Source of the DNA: Promicromonosporaceae bacterium
GTDB taxonomy: Bacteria; Actinomycetota; Actinomycetes; Actinomycetales; Cellulomonadaceae
DNA: 10,160 nt
Assembly: GCA_009780755.1 (NCBI GenBank)
Contig: WQZL01000085.1
Location: 1-10,160, forward strand
Direction of reading: 5' to 3'
Shown here: one piece after another, positions 1-6,763 of the stretch
Layout: each line of letters begins with the position of its first letter
Numbering within the stretch: the first letter of the stretch is position 1
The notes under the pieces: model-generated
The model's input: the letters and a program-made list of their open reading frames with translations, nothing else
What the model was told of the DNA's origin: nothing
Database searches by the model: none
Program-made: the position numbers and the translations under genes

Positions 1-1425
1 GAGACCGACCTCGACATCGGCCACTACGAGCGGTTCCTGGACGTGGAACTGCCGCGCTCCTCGAACATCACCACCGGGCAGATCTACTCCTCGGTGATTC
101 AACGCGAGCGACGCGGCGAATACCTGGGTGACACAGTGCAGGTGATCCCGCATATAACCGACGAGATCAAGTCGCGGATGCGCGATCAGGCCAGCGACGA
201 TGTGGACATCATCATCACGGAGATTGGCGGCACCGTCGGCGACATCGAATCGCTGCCTTACCTAGAGGCGGCCCGGCAGGTGCGCCACGAGCTTGGCCGC
301 GACAACTGCTTTTTCCTGCACGTCGCGCTGGTGCCGTTCGTTGGCCCGGCGGGTGAGTTGAAAACAAAGCCGACCCAGCACTCGGTGGCCGCCTTGCGGA
401 ACATTGGCATCCAGCCCGATGCAATCGTGTTGCGCTCCGACAGGGGTATCCCCGAGCCGATGAAGCGCAAGATCGCACTATTCTGCGATGTCGATGTCGA
501 AGCCGTCATTGATGCCAAGGATGCGCCCAGCATCTATGACATTCCGCGGGTGCTGCACTCCGAAGGCTTGGACGCCTACGTGGTGCGTCGCCTCGGCCTG
601 CCGTTTACCGACGTGGATTGGCAGGGATGGAACGAGGTACTTGCCGCCGTTCACTCCCCAGCTCATGAGGTTGAGGTGGGTCTGGTCGGCAAATACGTCG
701 AGCTGCCCGACGCCTATCTGTCCGTCTCTGAGGCGCTACGCGCCGGGGGTTTCGCCAACAACACACGGGTAAACATCCGCTGGGTTCCGGCCGATGATTG
801 CGCCACCTCGGCGGGCGCGGCGCAGGCCCTGGGCGGCGTAGACGTAGTTCTACTCCCTGGCGGATTTGGCGTTCGCGGCATTGACGGCAAGTTAGGCGCG
901 CTGCGGTGGGCGAGGGAGAATGGCGTGCCAACGCTTGGTATCTGCATCGGCCTACAGGCGATGGTGATCGAATACGCCCGCAACGTGCTGGGACTATCCG
1001 ACGCCAACTCCACGGAGTTCGCAGCGGACTGCGGCAACCCGGTGGTCGCCACCCTGGCGGGCCAGGAGAGTGCCGTGGCCGGGGAGGGCGACCTGGGTGG
1101 AACGATGCGCCTGGGCGGTTATCCGGCCAAACTAGTCGAGGGTTCGCTCGTCGCGCAGGCTTACGGCACCAGGGAAGTCTCCGAACGGCACCGTCACCGC
1201 TTCGAGGTGAACAACAACTACCGGGAGCAGTTGACGGCGACTGGCCTGCACATCTCGGGTACCTCCCCGGACGGAAAGCTAGTCGAGTTCATCGAACTTC
1301 CCCGCGATGTGCACCCCTATTACGTCGGCACGCAGGCGCACCCCGAGTTCAAGAGTCGGCCCACTAAGGCCCACCCCTTATTCTCCGGCCTGATCGCGGC
1401 CGCGCTGGCCCGCCGTACTGTGTAG
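1..1425 (+). CDS. pyrG: CTP synthase (glutamine-hydrolysing), 5'-truncated by window edge
   Basis: This enzyme makes CTP from UTP, ATP and glutamine in the cytoplasm, the last step of pyrimidine nucleotide synthesis. The reading frame is open from base 1, so 474 residues are visible. By comparison with the E. coli enzyme as I remember it (545 residues), about 67 N-terminal residues, including the ATP P-loop, lie upstream. Visible synthetase-domain motifs are ETDLDIGHYERF at residues 1-12 and EIGGTVGDIESLP from residue 74. D5 and E74 match the Mg-binding D72 and E140 of E. coli. The C-terminal class I glutamine amidotransferase domain has its nucleophile C315 in GICIGLQ (often GICLGMQ in homologues) and the H447/E449 pair in AHPEF. 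HRHRFEVNN, a strong CTP synthase signature, is present. The stop is 4 bases before the next start, implying cotranscription. A GTG at 43 is only an internal valine codon, not the start. Identification is essentially certain. Confidence 0.97.
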   Translation, partial: ETDLDIGHYERFLDVELPRSSNITTGQIYSSVIQRERRGEYLGDTVQVIPHITDEIKSRMRDQASDDVDIIITEIGGTVGDIESLPYLEAARQVRHELGRDNCFFLHVALVPFVGPAGELKTKPTQHSVAALRNIGIQPDAIVLRSDRGIPEPMKRKIALFCDVDVEAVIDAKDAPSIYDIPRVLHSEGLDAYVVRRLGLPFTDVDWQGWNEVLAAVHSPAHEVEVGLVGKYVELPDAYLSVSEALRAGGFANNTRVNIRWVPADDCATSAGAAQALGGVDVVLLPGGFGVRGIDGKLGALRWARENGVPTLGICIGLQAMVIEYARNVLGLSDANSTEFAADCGNPVVATLAGQESAVAGEGDLGGTMRLGGYPAKLVEGSLVAQAYGTREVSERHRHRFEVNNNYREQLTATGLHISGTSPDGKLVEFIELPRDVHPYYVGTQAHPEFKSRPTKAHPLFSGLIAAALARRTV

Positions 1426-1429
1426 CTCT

Positions 1430-2074
1430 ATGTCTACATTGCTGCCTATCGACGATGAGGTCGCCCCACGCCCCTCAACCCAACTTGCTAACCCTTTCTG
1501 CGGCTGGTTGCTCAACGTAGTGGTCGATGAGGTAGACCTCGGCGACGCGGGCAAGGTTAAGCGCGAATGCATCAAGCACCCCGGCGCGGTTGCCATCCTG
1601 GCCTTGGATGACGAGGGCCGCATCGCCTTGGTGAACCAATACCGTCACGCGGTAAAGACGGTGATGTGGGAGATTCCAGCGGGTCTGCTGGATTGCCCAG
1701 GCGAAACTCCGCTTGCTACCGCGCAGCGCGAGCTGGCCGAAGAGGCCGACCTGCTGGCCGCCCGCTGGGATGTACTGGTGGACTACCTATCGTCGCCCGG
1801 CTTCTGCAACGAGGCCATCCGCATCTTCCTAGCCCGAGACCTGACCCAAGTCCCCGAGGCCGACCGTCACGAGCGCGGCGAAGAAGAGCTAGCTATGCAA
1901 CTGCGCTGGGTGCCGCTAGAAGATGTTGCCGCCGCCGTTCTGGCCGGTCGCCTCCACAGCCCCTCCCTGGCCATCGCCGCCCTTGCGGCCCTGGCCTCCC
2001 GTGCCGCGGAGTGGAACACCCTCCGCCCCGCCGATGCTCACTGGCGCCATCAACCAGGCACCCTCCCATACTGA
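1430..2074 (+). CDS. Nudix hydrolase, ADP-ribose pyrophosphatase-like
   Basis: A 214-residue Nudix hydrolase. Family members next to pyrG in actinobacteria (Rv1700 of M. tuberculosis is the one I recall) split ADP-ribose into AMP and ribose 5-phosphate, and that is the likely substrate class. The fold starts with an N-terminal beta region (residues 25-80, with NQYRHAV at 69-75). The Nudix box follows around residues 85-108: G85, E92, then RELAEEADL at 100-108, with metal-ligand glutamates E101, E104 and E105. The box departs from the textbook pattern in having six rather than five residues between G and E, as in related ADP-ribose enzymes, and in having D107 where a glycine is usual. SSPGFCNEAIRIFLA at 121-135 matches the loop that follows the box in this subfamily. 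No clear ribosome binding site precedes the ATG, which lies 4 bases after the pyrG stop, so translational coupling is likely. The exact substrate is inferred, not shown. Confidence 0.88.
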   Translation: MSTLLPIDDEVAPRPSTQLANPFCGWLLNVVVDEVDLGDAGKVKRECIKHPGAVAILALDDEGRIALVNQYRHAVKTVMWEIPAGLLDCPGETPLATAQRELAEEADLLAARWDVLVDYLSSPGFCNEAIRIFLARDLTQVPEADRHERGEEELAMQLRWVPLEDVAAAVLAGRLHSPSLAIAALAALASRAAEWNTLRPADAHWRHQPGTLPY

Positions 2075-2079
2075 CGGCG

Positions 2080-2101
2080 CCCGAAGACCGTTGTTGTCGG
2101 G
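2080..2101 (+). terminator. hairpin after the Nudix gene, possible terminator without U-tract
   Basis: CCCGA (2080-2084) pairs with TCGGG (2097-2101). Inside it GAC (2086-2088) pairs with GTT (2093-2095), counting one G-U pair, across a CGTT loop with one A/G mismatch between the two helices. It begins 6 bases after the Nudix stop. There is no run of T after it, so it is a weak candidate for the end of the pyrG transcript. Many actinobacterial terminators do lack a U-tract. Confidence 0.33.
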
Positions 2102-2168
2102 GGTAAGAGGTACGGTGCAAGCATGGCTGATGAGTTGGTGCCATGACGGAGGAAGAGCTAGATGAATA

Positions 2169-2188
2169 ACGAAACGAGACTGTTTCGT
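2169..2188. promoter_or_regulatory. inverted repeat upstream of sufR, candidate SufR operator
   Basis: ACGAAAC (2169-2175) and GTTTCGT (2182-2188) are perfect reverse complements separated by six bases, with the centre about 70 bases before the sufR ATG. A 20-bp dyad of this geometry fits a dimeric winged-helix repressor. SufR proteins are known to repress their own suf operons, so this is the natural binding-site candidate. It overlaps the place where a -35 element would lie for the TAGGCT box at 2206-2211. The dyad is read directly from the sequence; its role is inferred. Confidence 0.5.
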
Positions 2189-2205
2189 AAATTTCCCGAA
2201 GCTAG

Positions 2206-2211
2206 TAGGCT
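2206..2211 (+). promoter_or_regulatory. candidate -10 element of the suf operon
   Basis: TAGGCT fits the actinobacterial TANNNT consensus. It would start transcription near 2218, about 32 bases before the sufR ATG. No convincing -35 hexamer is seen at the expected distance; the region 17 bases upstream is the right arm of the dyad. This is a weak single-element call. Confidence 0.28.
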
Positions 2212-2249
2212 AAGGCCCGCGCTGGCGAGAGCGAGGAGAGGAGCAAGCG

Positions 2250-2942
2250 ATGAACATGCCTGATGGCGCCCTGTCGGACGAACCCACGCGGCGCCGCATA
2301 CTCGAACTCATCACCGCTGAGGGGCCAGTGACCGCCGCCACGCTGGCCCAGACCCTCGGCCTTACCGCCGCCGGGGTGCGGCGTCATCTCGGGCACCTCG
2401 AAGAGAGCGGCGCCATCATCGTGCACAGACCTGGCAGTCACAAAGGTGCAACCGGGCGCGGCAGGCCGGCTCGAGCCTTCGTCGTGGCCCCCGGCCGCTC
2501 CGGACTACCCACCAACTACCGCGATCTTGCCCTAAACGTCCTGCGCCACCTTCAGGTGGACGGCGGCAAGTCGGCAGTACGAAGGTTTGCCGCCGCCCAG
2601 TACGAAGATGTCGTACAGCGCGTCGGCCCCACGCTTACCGCCAGCGATCAGGTAGGCAGGGCGCAGCAGCTCGCCGACGCGCTTACCGCCGATGGCTTCG
2701 CCGCCACCCTGCGACCCGTTACCGCCACGATGGTGCCTATCACGCAACTGTGCCAAGGCCACTGCCCGGTGCGGCACGTCGCCGCCGAGTTTCCCGAGCT
2801 CTGTGAGGCCGAGGCAAACGCCTTCTCCCGCCTGCTCGGCACACACGTACAACGGCTCGCTACCATCGCTGGCGGCGCCCACGCCTGCGTTACCAACATT
2901 CCCCTGAGCCTGGTATCGACCAATCTGGAAGGAACTAGATGA
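2250..2942 (+). CDS. sufR: SufR-type Fe-S-sensing winged-helix transcriptional repressor
   Basis: A 230-residue DNA-binding regulator that heads the suf genes. The N-terminal third is a winged helix-turn-helix (residues about 12-60): TRRRILELI, then TAATLAQTLGLTAAGVRRHL as helix-turn-helix, then the wing around IVHRPG. The C-terminal part carries the cysteines used by SufR proteins to hold an Fe-S cluster: C172 in HCPVRHV, C185 in PELCEAE and C213 in HACVTN (spacings of 12 and 27 residues), plus an extra C168. Known SufR proteins repress suf genes when their cluster is intact and release when it is lost. I expect autoregulation through the dyad at 2169-2188. The start is fixed by AGGAGAGGAG (2234-2243) 6 bases before the ATG; a second ATG two codons later is less well placed. 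The stop overlaps the sufB start as ATGA. Confidence 0.88.
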   Translation: MNMPDGALSDEPTRRRILELITAEGPVTAATLAQTLGLTAAGVRRHLGHLEESGAIIVHRPGSHKGATGRGRPARAFVVAPGRSGLPTNYRDLALNVLRHLQVDGGKSAVRRFAAAQYEDVVQRVGPTLTASDQVGRAQQLADALTADGFAATLRPVTATMVPITQLCQGHCPVRHVAAEFPELCEAEANAFSRLLGTHVQRLATIAGGAHACVTNIPLSLVSTNLEGTR

Positions 2943-4381
2943 CAACGCCCATAGAGCAGGTAAGCGACGCCAAAAGGAGCGACGACGAGATCATTGCGTC
3001 CTTCACCGGTTACGAATACGGCTGGCACGATTCCGACGAGGCCGGTCAAGCCGCCAAACGGGGACTAAGCGAAGCCGTGGTTCGCAACATCTCGGCGCTC
3101 AAAGATGAACCAGAGTGGATGCTAGAAGCCCGGCTGAAGGCGCTGAAACTGTTCGGACGCAAACCCCTGCCGAACTGGGGTGCCGATCTGACCAGCATTG
3201 ATTTCGACCGCATCAAGTATTTCGTGCGCTCCACCGAGCGGCAGGCCACCACCTGGGATGATCTACCTGCCGATATCAAGGAGACCTACGACCGCCTGGG
3301 CATCCCCGAGGCCGAAAAGCAGCGGCTCGTGGCGGGGGTCGCCGCCCAGTATGAATCGGAGGTGGTCTACCACCAGATTCGCGAAGACCTAGCGGAACAG
3401 GGCGTAATCTTCCTCGACACGGACACCGCCCTCAAGGAACACCCCGACCTGTTCTACGAGCACTTCGGCACCGTCATCCCCGCCGGAGATAACAAGTTCG
3501 CCGCGCTCAACTCGGCCGTCTGGTCGGGCGGATCATTCATCTACGTGCCGCCCGGCGTGCACGTCGAAATCCCATTGCAGGCATACTTCCGCATCAACAC
3601 CGAAAACATGGGCCAGTTCGAGCGGACGCTGATTATCGCCGACGAGGGTTCATACGTGCACTACGTCGAGGGTTGCACCGCCCCGATCTACTCCACCGAC
3701 TCGCTGCACTCGGCGGTCGTGGAGATCATCGTCAAGAAAAACGCCCGCGTCCGATACACCACCATTCAGAACTGGTCGACGAACGTCTACAACCTCGTAA
3801 CCAAGCGCGCCACCGCCGCCGAGGGCGCCACAATGGAATGGGTGGACGGCAATATTGGCTCCAAGGTGACCATGAAGTACCCAGCCATCTTCCTGCTGGG
3901 AGAACACGCTCGCGGTGAGACCCTATCCATCGCTTTCGCTGGTGAGGGGCAACACCAGGATGCGGGCGCCAAGATGGTGCATGCCGCCCCGCACACCTCA
4001 TCGTCCATCGTCTCGAAATCTGTGGCGCGTGGTGGCGGGCGCACCTCATACCGAGGTTTGGTGCAAGTGCTAGAAGGCGCGGAACACTCTGCCTCTACCG
4101 TACTCTGCGACGCGCTGCTGGTAGATCAGATTTCCCGCTCGGACACCTACCCCTACGTGGACGTGCGTGAGGACGACGTATCGATGGGTCATGAAGCCAC
4201 GGTGTCGCGAGTCTCCGAGGAACAGCTGTTCTACCTCATGTCTCGCGGCATGGGGGAGACCGAGGCGATGGCGATGATCGTGCGCGGCTTCGTCGAACCC
4301 ATCGCTCGGGAGTTGCCTATGGAATACGCGCTCGAACTAAATAGGTTGATCGAATTGCAGATGGAAGGGTCGGTGGGCTGA
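2939..4381 (+). CDS. sufB: Fe-S cluster assembly scaffold subunit SufB
   Basis: A 480-residue SufB, the main scaffold subunit of the cytoplasmic SufBCD complex on which new Fe-S clusters form. An N-terminal helical region (about 1-150) leads into a right-handed beta-helix core. Recognisable family stretches are SGGSFIYVPPGVHVEIPLQA (197-216), VEGCTAPIYSTDSLHSAVVE (243-262) and SEEQLFYLMSRGM (426-438). C390 in LCDALL and H418/E419 in GHEAT match positions that, as I recall, are the cluster or sulfur-handling cysteine and glutamate in E. coli SufB. The protein is uninterrupted: the C246 site, where mycobacterial SufB carries an intein as I recall, is empty here. GGAAGGA (2927-2933) lies 5 bases before the ATG, inside the end of sufR. 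The start overlaps the sufR stop by 4 bases and the stop overlaps sufD by 1, so translation is coupled throughout. Confidence 0.97.
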   Translation: MTTPIEQVSDAKRSDDEIIASFTGYEYGWHDSDEAGQAAKRGLSEAVVRNISALKDEPEWMLEARLKALKLFGRKPLPNWGADLTSIDFDRIKYFVRSTERQATTWDDLPADIKETYDRLGIPEAEKQRLVAGVAAQYESEVVYHQIREDLAEQGVIFLDTDTALKEHPDLFYEHFGTVIPAGDNKFAALNSAVWSGGSFIYVPPGVHVEIPLQAYFRINTENMGQFERTLIIADEGSYVHYVEGCTAPIYSTDSLHSAVVEIIVKKNARVRYTTIQNWSTNVYNLVTKRATAAEGATMEWVDGNIGSKVTMKYPAIFLLGEHARGETLSIAFAGEGQHQDAGAKMVHAAPHTSSSIVSKSVARGGGRTSYRGLVQVLEGAEHSASTVLCDALLVDQISRSDTYPYVDVREDDVSMGHEATVSRVSEEQLFYLMSRGMGETEAMAMIVRGFVEPIARELPMEYALELNRLIELQMEGSVG

Positions 4382-5571
4382 TGAACCTCAAGACGGATCA
4401 CTCGCGGGCTGTCGCTGAGCGCGCCCACGGACACGGCCTACCGGCCGGCTCTCGGGCGGAACGCCGGACATCATTTGACCTGGCCGACATTCCTATCCCC
4501 TCCGGGCGCGAAGAGGAGTGGCGGTTTAGCCCCATTGAACGCCTAGCACCCCTCTTCGCCGCAGCGCTTGGCAGCGACGGGGTAGCGGTCGAGGTCAGTC
4601 CCGCAGAAGAGGTGCAGGTAGAGACCGTCGCGCGCGGTGACATCCGCCTCGGGTTGACCGGTAAGCCCGGCGACCGCACCGCCGTTACCGCCTGGAACGG
4701 CTTTGCCGCCGCTACCGTGGTGACCATCCCCGCCGATACCGCAGTTTCCGCCCTGACCACGATCACCGTGCGTGGCCGGTCGCTGGAGGCGTCCGCCGCC
4801 CATGTGCTGATCCGCGCCGAACGCAACTCCCAAGCCGTCGTAGTGATCGATCATGTTGGCCAGGCGCTGCTCACCGAGACGATTGAGATCGTGGTTGAAG
4901 ATGGCGCCAACCTGACCCTAGTCGCCGTTCAAGACTGGGCCGACGGCGCCGTTCATGCCGCCAGCCATCGAAGCGTTGTTGGCCGGGACGCCCGCCTAAA
5001 GCATGTGGTGGTGACCTTCGGTGGCGATGTGGTGCGGGTCACCCCAGATGCGGCATTTACAAGCGAGGGCGGTGACGTCGAGCTGGTGGGCCTGTACTTC
5101 GCCGACGCAAACCAGCATCAAGAACACCGTCTGTTCGTGGATCACGGACAGCCGCGCTGCAAATCCCGCGTCACCTACAAGGGCGCGCTTCAGGGCGTTG
5201 GCGCCCGCGCGGTGTGGGTGGGCGACGTGTTGATTCAGGCAAACGCCGAAGGCACCGACACCTACGAGCTGAACCGCAACCTGGTGCTTACCGATGGTGC
5301 GCGCGCCGACTCGGTGCCCAACCTGGAGATCGAGACCGGGGAGATTGAGGGCGCCGGACACGCCTCGGCTACCGGTCGTTTCGATGACGAGCAGTTGTTC
5401 TACCTGATGTCTCGCGGCATCCCCGTCGGAGAGGCACGTCGGCTCGTAGTGCGGGGCTTCTTCGCCGAACTCGTCGAACAGATCGGCGTGCCGGAGGTCG
5501 AAGGGCGCCTGCTGGAATCCATCGAGACCGAACTTGCCAAGTCCATGACCGCGATCACTGGAGGCAAGTAA
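4381..5571 (+). CDS. sufD: Fe-S cluster assembly subunit SufD
   Basis: A 396-residue paralogue of SufB that pairs with it on top of the SufC ATPase dimer and is thought to help iron entry. The N-terminus carries the family motif PSGREEEWRFSP (40-51). The beta-helix core and C-terminus show HRLFVDHGQPRCKSRVTYKG (249-268) and GHASATGRFDDEQLFYLMSR (326-345). H327 aligns by eye with E. coli SufD H360. The cysteine two residues before it in E. coli (C358) is A325 here, so a cluster-ligand role of that cysteine is not conserved; C260 remains. Similarity to the end of SufB (DDEQLFYLMSRG against SEEQLFYLMSRG) is plain and expected for this pair. GGAAGGG (4363-4369) lies 11 bases before the ATG. Both junctions are 1-base overlaps (TGATG with sufB, TAATG with the next gene). 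Confidence 0.95.
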   Translation: MNLKTDHSRAVAERAHGHGLPAGSRAERRTSFDLADIPIPSGREEEWRFSPIERLAPLFAAALGSDGVAVEVSPAEEVQVETVARGDIRLGLTGKPGDRTAVTAWNGFAAATVVTIPADTAVSALTTITVRGRSLEASAAHVLIRAERNSQAVVVIDHVGQALLTETIEIVVEDGANLTLVAVQDWADGAVHAASHRSVVGRDARLKHVVVTFGGDVVRVTPDAAFTSEGGDVELVGLYFADANQHQEHRLFVDHGQPRCKSRVTYKGALQGVGARAVWVGDVLIQANAEGTDTYELNRNLVLTDGARADSVPNLEIETGEIEGAGHASATGRFDDEQLFYLMSRGIPVGEARRLVVRGFFAELVEQIGVPEVEGRLLESIETELAKSMTAITGGK

Positions 5572-5996
5572 TGGCGATGCGCTTCGCCTATCTGGCGGCG
5601 GATATGCCACCAGGTGCCGTCCGACGTGTTGACGTGCCCACAGCCGCTGGCCCTTCCGCGCCGGTCGTCCTAGTGCGCACCGCCGACGGGGAGTACCACG
5701 CCATCGCCGACCGTTGTTCCCACGGCGCGGTTTCCCTATCCCACGGGGAGCTGGACGGTCACCTGCTCGAATGCTGGGGGCATGGCTCGCAGTTCGATGT
5801 TCGAACCGGTTGCCCCAACCAGCTTCCCGCTACCGTCCCTGTCGCCGTCTACCCGGTACTGATCGACAGCGGCGACGTGTTTATTGATGTAGACAACCCG
5901 CATGACCCTGCCGACTTGCGGCACACCCACACCCCATCATCCTGCGGCGCGAAGCGAGCGCAGAATCTACCGGCCAACCCAATCGAGGAGCAGTAA
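5571..5996 (+). CDS. Rieske [2Fe-2S] ferredoxin of the suf locus, with C-terminal tail
   Basis: A 141-residue soluble Rieske protein of the type annotated as ferredoxin subunit of non-heme iron oxygenases. The cluster ligands are all present: C49 and H51 (CSH), C68 and H71 (CWGH), with 16 residues between the two pairs, followed by GSQFDVRTG. No signal peptide or membrane helix is seen, so it is cytoplasmic. Its place between sufD and sufC is seen in other actinobacterial suf operons (Streptomyces, from memory), which suggests electron supply to cluster assembly, though I know of no proof of this role. Such proteins usually end soon after the strand that here reads DVFIDVDNP (102-110). About 30 further residues follow, rich in His, Pro and polar residues, encoded over a GC-rich hairpin (5942-5963). 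GGAGG (5560-5564) precedes the ATG by 6 bases. The start and stop each overlap the neighbour by one base (TAATG). Confidence 0.9.
   Translation: MAMRFAYLAADMPPGAVRRVDVPTAAGPSAPVVLVRTADGEYHAIADRCSHGAVSLSHGELDGHLLECWGHGSQFDVRTGCPNQLPATVPVAVYPVLIDSGDVFIDVDNPHDPADLRHTHTPSSCGAKRAQNLPANPIEEQ
5942..5963 (+). repeat. GC-rich hairpin in the 3' end of the Rieske gene
   Basis: CTGCG (5942-5946) pairs with CGCAG (5959-5963) and CGC (5948-5950) pairs with GCG (5954-5956), with a GAA loop and a small internal loop between helices. It lies within the coding sequence of the unusual C-terminal tail, 33 bases before the sufC start. It could be an RNA stability or attenuation element inside the operon, or the remnant of a small palindromic insertion. 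No T-run follows, so it is not an obvious terminator. Confidence 0.35.
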
Positions 5997-6763
5997 TGGC
6001 AACCCTAGAAATCCGCGACCTGCACGTTTCTGTCGAGACCAAAGAGGGCGCCAAGCCGATCCTGCGCGGCGTTGACCTGACCATCAACTCCGGTGAGACG
6101 CACGCCGTCATGGGACCCAATGGTTCGGGAAAATCCACCCTAGCTTCGGCGCTGATGGGGCACCCGAAGTACGAGGTGACCGCCGGCACCGTAACGCTCG
6201 ACGGCGAGGACGTACTGGCAATGTCGGTAGACGAGCGGGCGCAAGCCGGACTGTTCTTGGCGATGCAATACCCGGTGGAGGTGCCGGGGGTGTCGGTGGC
6301 GAACTTCCTGCGTACCGCCAAAACCGCCATCTGCGGGGAGGCGCCTCCGCTGCGCGCTTGGGGCAAGGAGGTCAAGACGGCGATGGGGAACCTGCGCATC
6401 GACGGCTCGTTTGCCGAGCGGTCGGTGAATGAGGGGTTCTCCGGCGGAGAAAAGAAGCGGCATGAGATTTTGCAGTTGGAGCTGTTCAAGCCACGCTTTG
6501 CGATCCTGGATGAAACCGACTCCGGCCTGGACATCGACGCGCTGCGTGTGGTGGCCGATGGCGTGAACCGCGCGCTAGAGAACACCGATGTGGGTGTGCT
6601 GCTGATTACGCACTACACGCGCATCCTTCGTTACATCCGCCCTGACTTCGTGCATGTCTTCGTTGATGGCCGTATTGCCGAGGAGGGCGGTCCTGAGTTG
6701 GCCGACCGCCTAGAGGTAGAGGGCTATGACCGCTATCTGGCCACCGCCCCCACAACAACATGA
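5996..6763 (+). CDS. sufC: Fe-S cluster assembly ATPase SufC
   Basis: A 255-residue ABC-type ATPase that powers conformational change in the SufBCD scaffold; it is a cytoplasmic protein without membrane partners. The ATPase motifs are intact and in order: Walker A GPNGSGKST (40-48), Q-loop Q91 in MQYP, signature FSGGEKKR (148-155), Walker B ending in ILDETDSGLD (170-179) with E173, and the switch histidine H206 in LITHYTR. FSGGEKKR and DETDSGLDIDAL are hallmark SufC versions that separate it from transporter ATPases. Its length is normal. GAGGAG (5985-5990) precedes the ATG by 5 bases. The start overlaps the Rieske stop by one base, and the stop overlaps the sufS start by four (ATGA). Confidence 0.97.
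   Translation: MATLEIRDLHVSVETKEGAKPILRGVDLTINSGETHAVMGPNGSGKSTLASALMGHPKYEVTAGTVTLDGEDVLAMSVDERAQAGLFLAMQYPVEVPGVSVANFLRTAKTAICGEAPPLRAWGKEVKTAMGNLRIDGSFAERSVNEGFSGGEKKRHEILQLELFKPRFAILDETDSGLDIDALRVVADGVNRALENTDVGVLLITHYTRILRYIRPDFVHVFVDGRIAEEGGPELADRLEVEGYDRYLATAPTTT

Larger units (their letters stand above)
2123..2263 (+). other. three overlapping micro-ORFs in the sufR leader region
   Basis: Three short ATG frames follow one another: 2123-2146 (MADELVP), 2143-2169 (MTEEELDE) and 2162-2263 (33 residues, beginning MNNETRLFRK and ending in EHA). The first two overlap as ATGA. The third has a good Shine-Dalgarno sequence (GGAGGAAG, 2148-2155) 6 bases before its ATG, and it runs 14 bases into sufR. 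A TACGGT at 2111-2116 sits 6 bases before the first ATG, as in leaderless promoters. None contains cysteine or a run of one amino acid typical of attenuator peptides. They could be leader peptides coupled to sufR translation or chance frames. The perfect dyad inside the third frame argues that this DNA is mainly regulatory. Confidence 0.25.

Noticed and set aside
43..45. GTG as the pyrG start codon
   Set aside because: The frame is open to base 1 and the preceding residues ETDLDIGHYERF are a conserved CTP synthase segment, so the real start is upstream of the window.
2123..2169. An amino-acid attenuator leader peptide, for example cysteine-sensing, before the suf genes
   Set aside because: The micro-ORFs contain no cysteine and no run of any single amino acid, and no matched terminator/antiterminator pair could be drawn.
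2075..2249. A riboswitch or tRNA-like element in the gap before sufR
   Set aside because: Apart from one modest hairpin and the dyad, I could not draw a cloverleaf or match a known riboswitch core.
3650..3907. Interruption of SufB by an intein or frameshift
   Set aside because: The reading frame is continuous and the protein has the normal length and motif order of an intein-free SufB.
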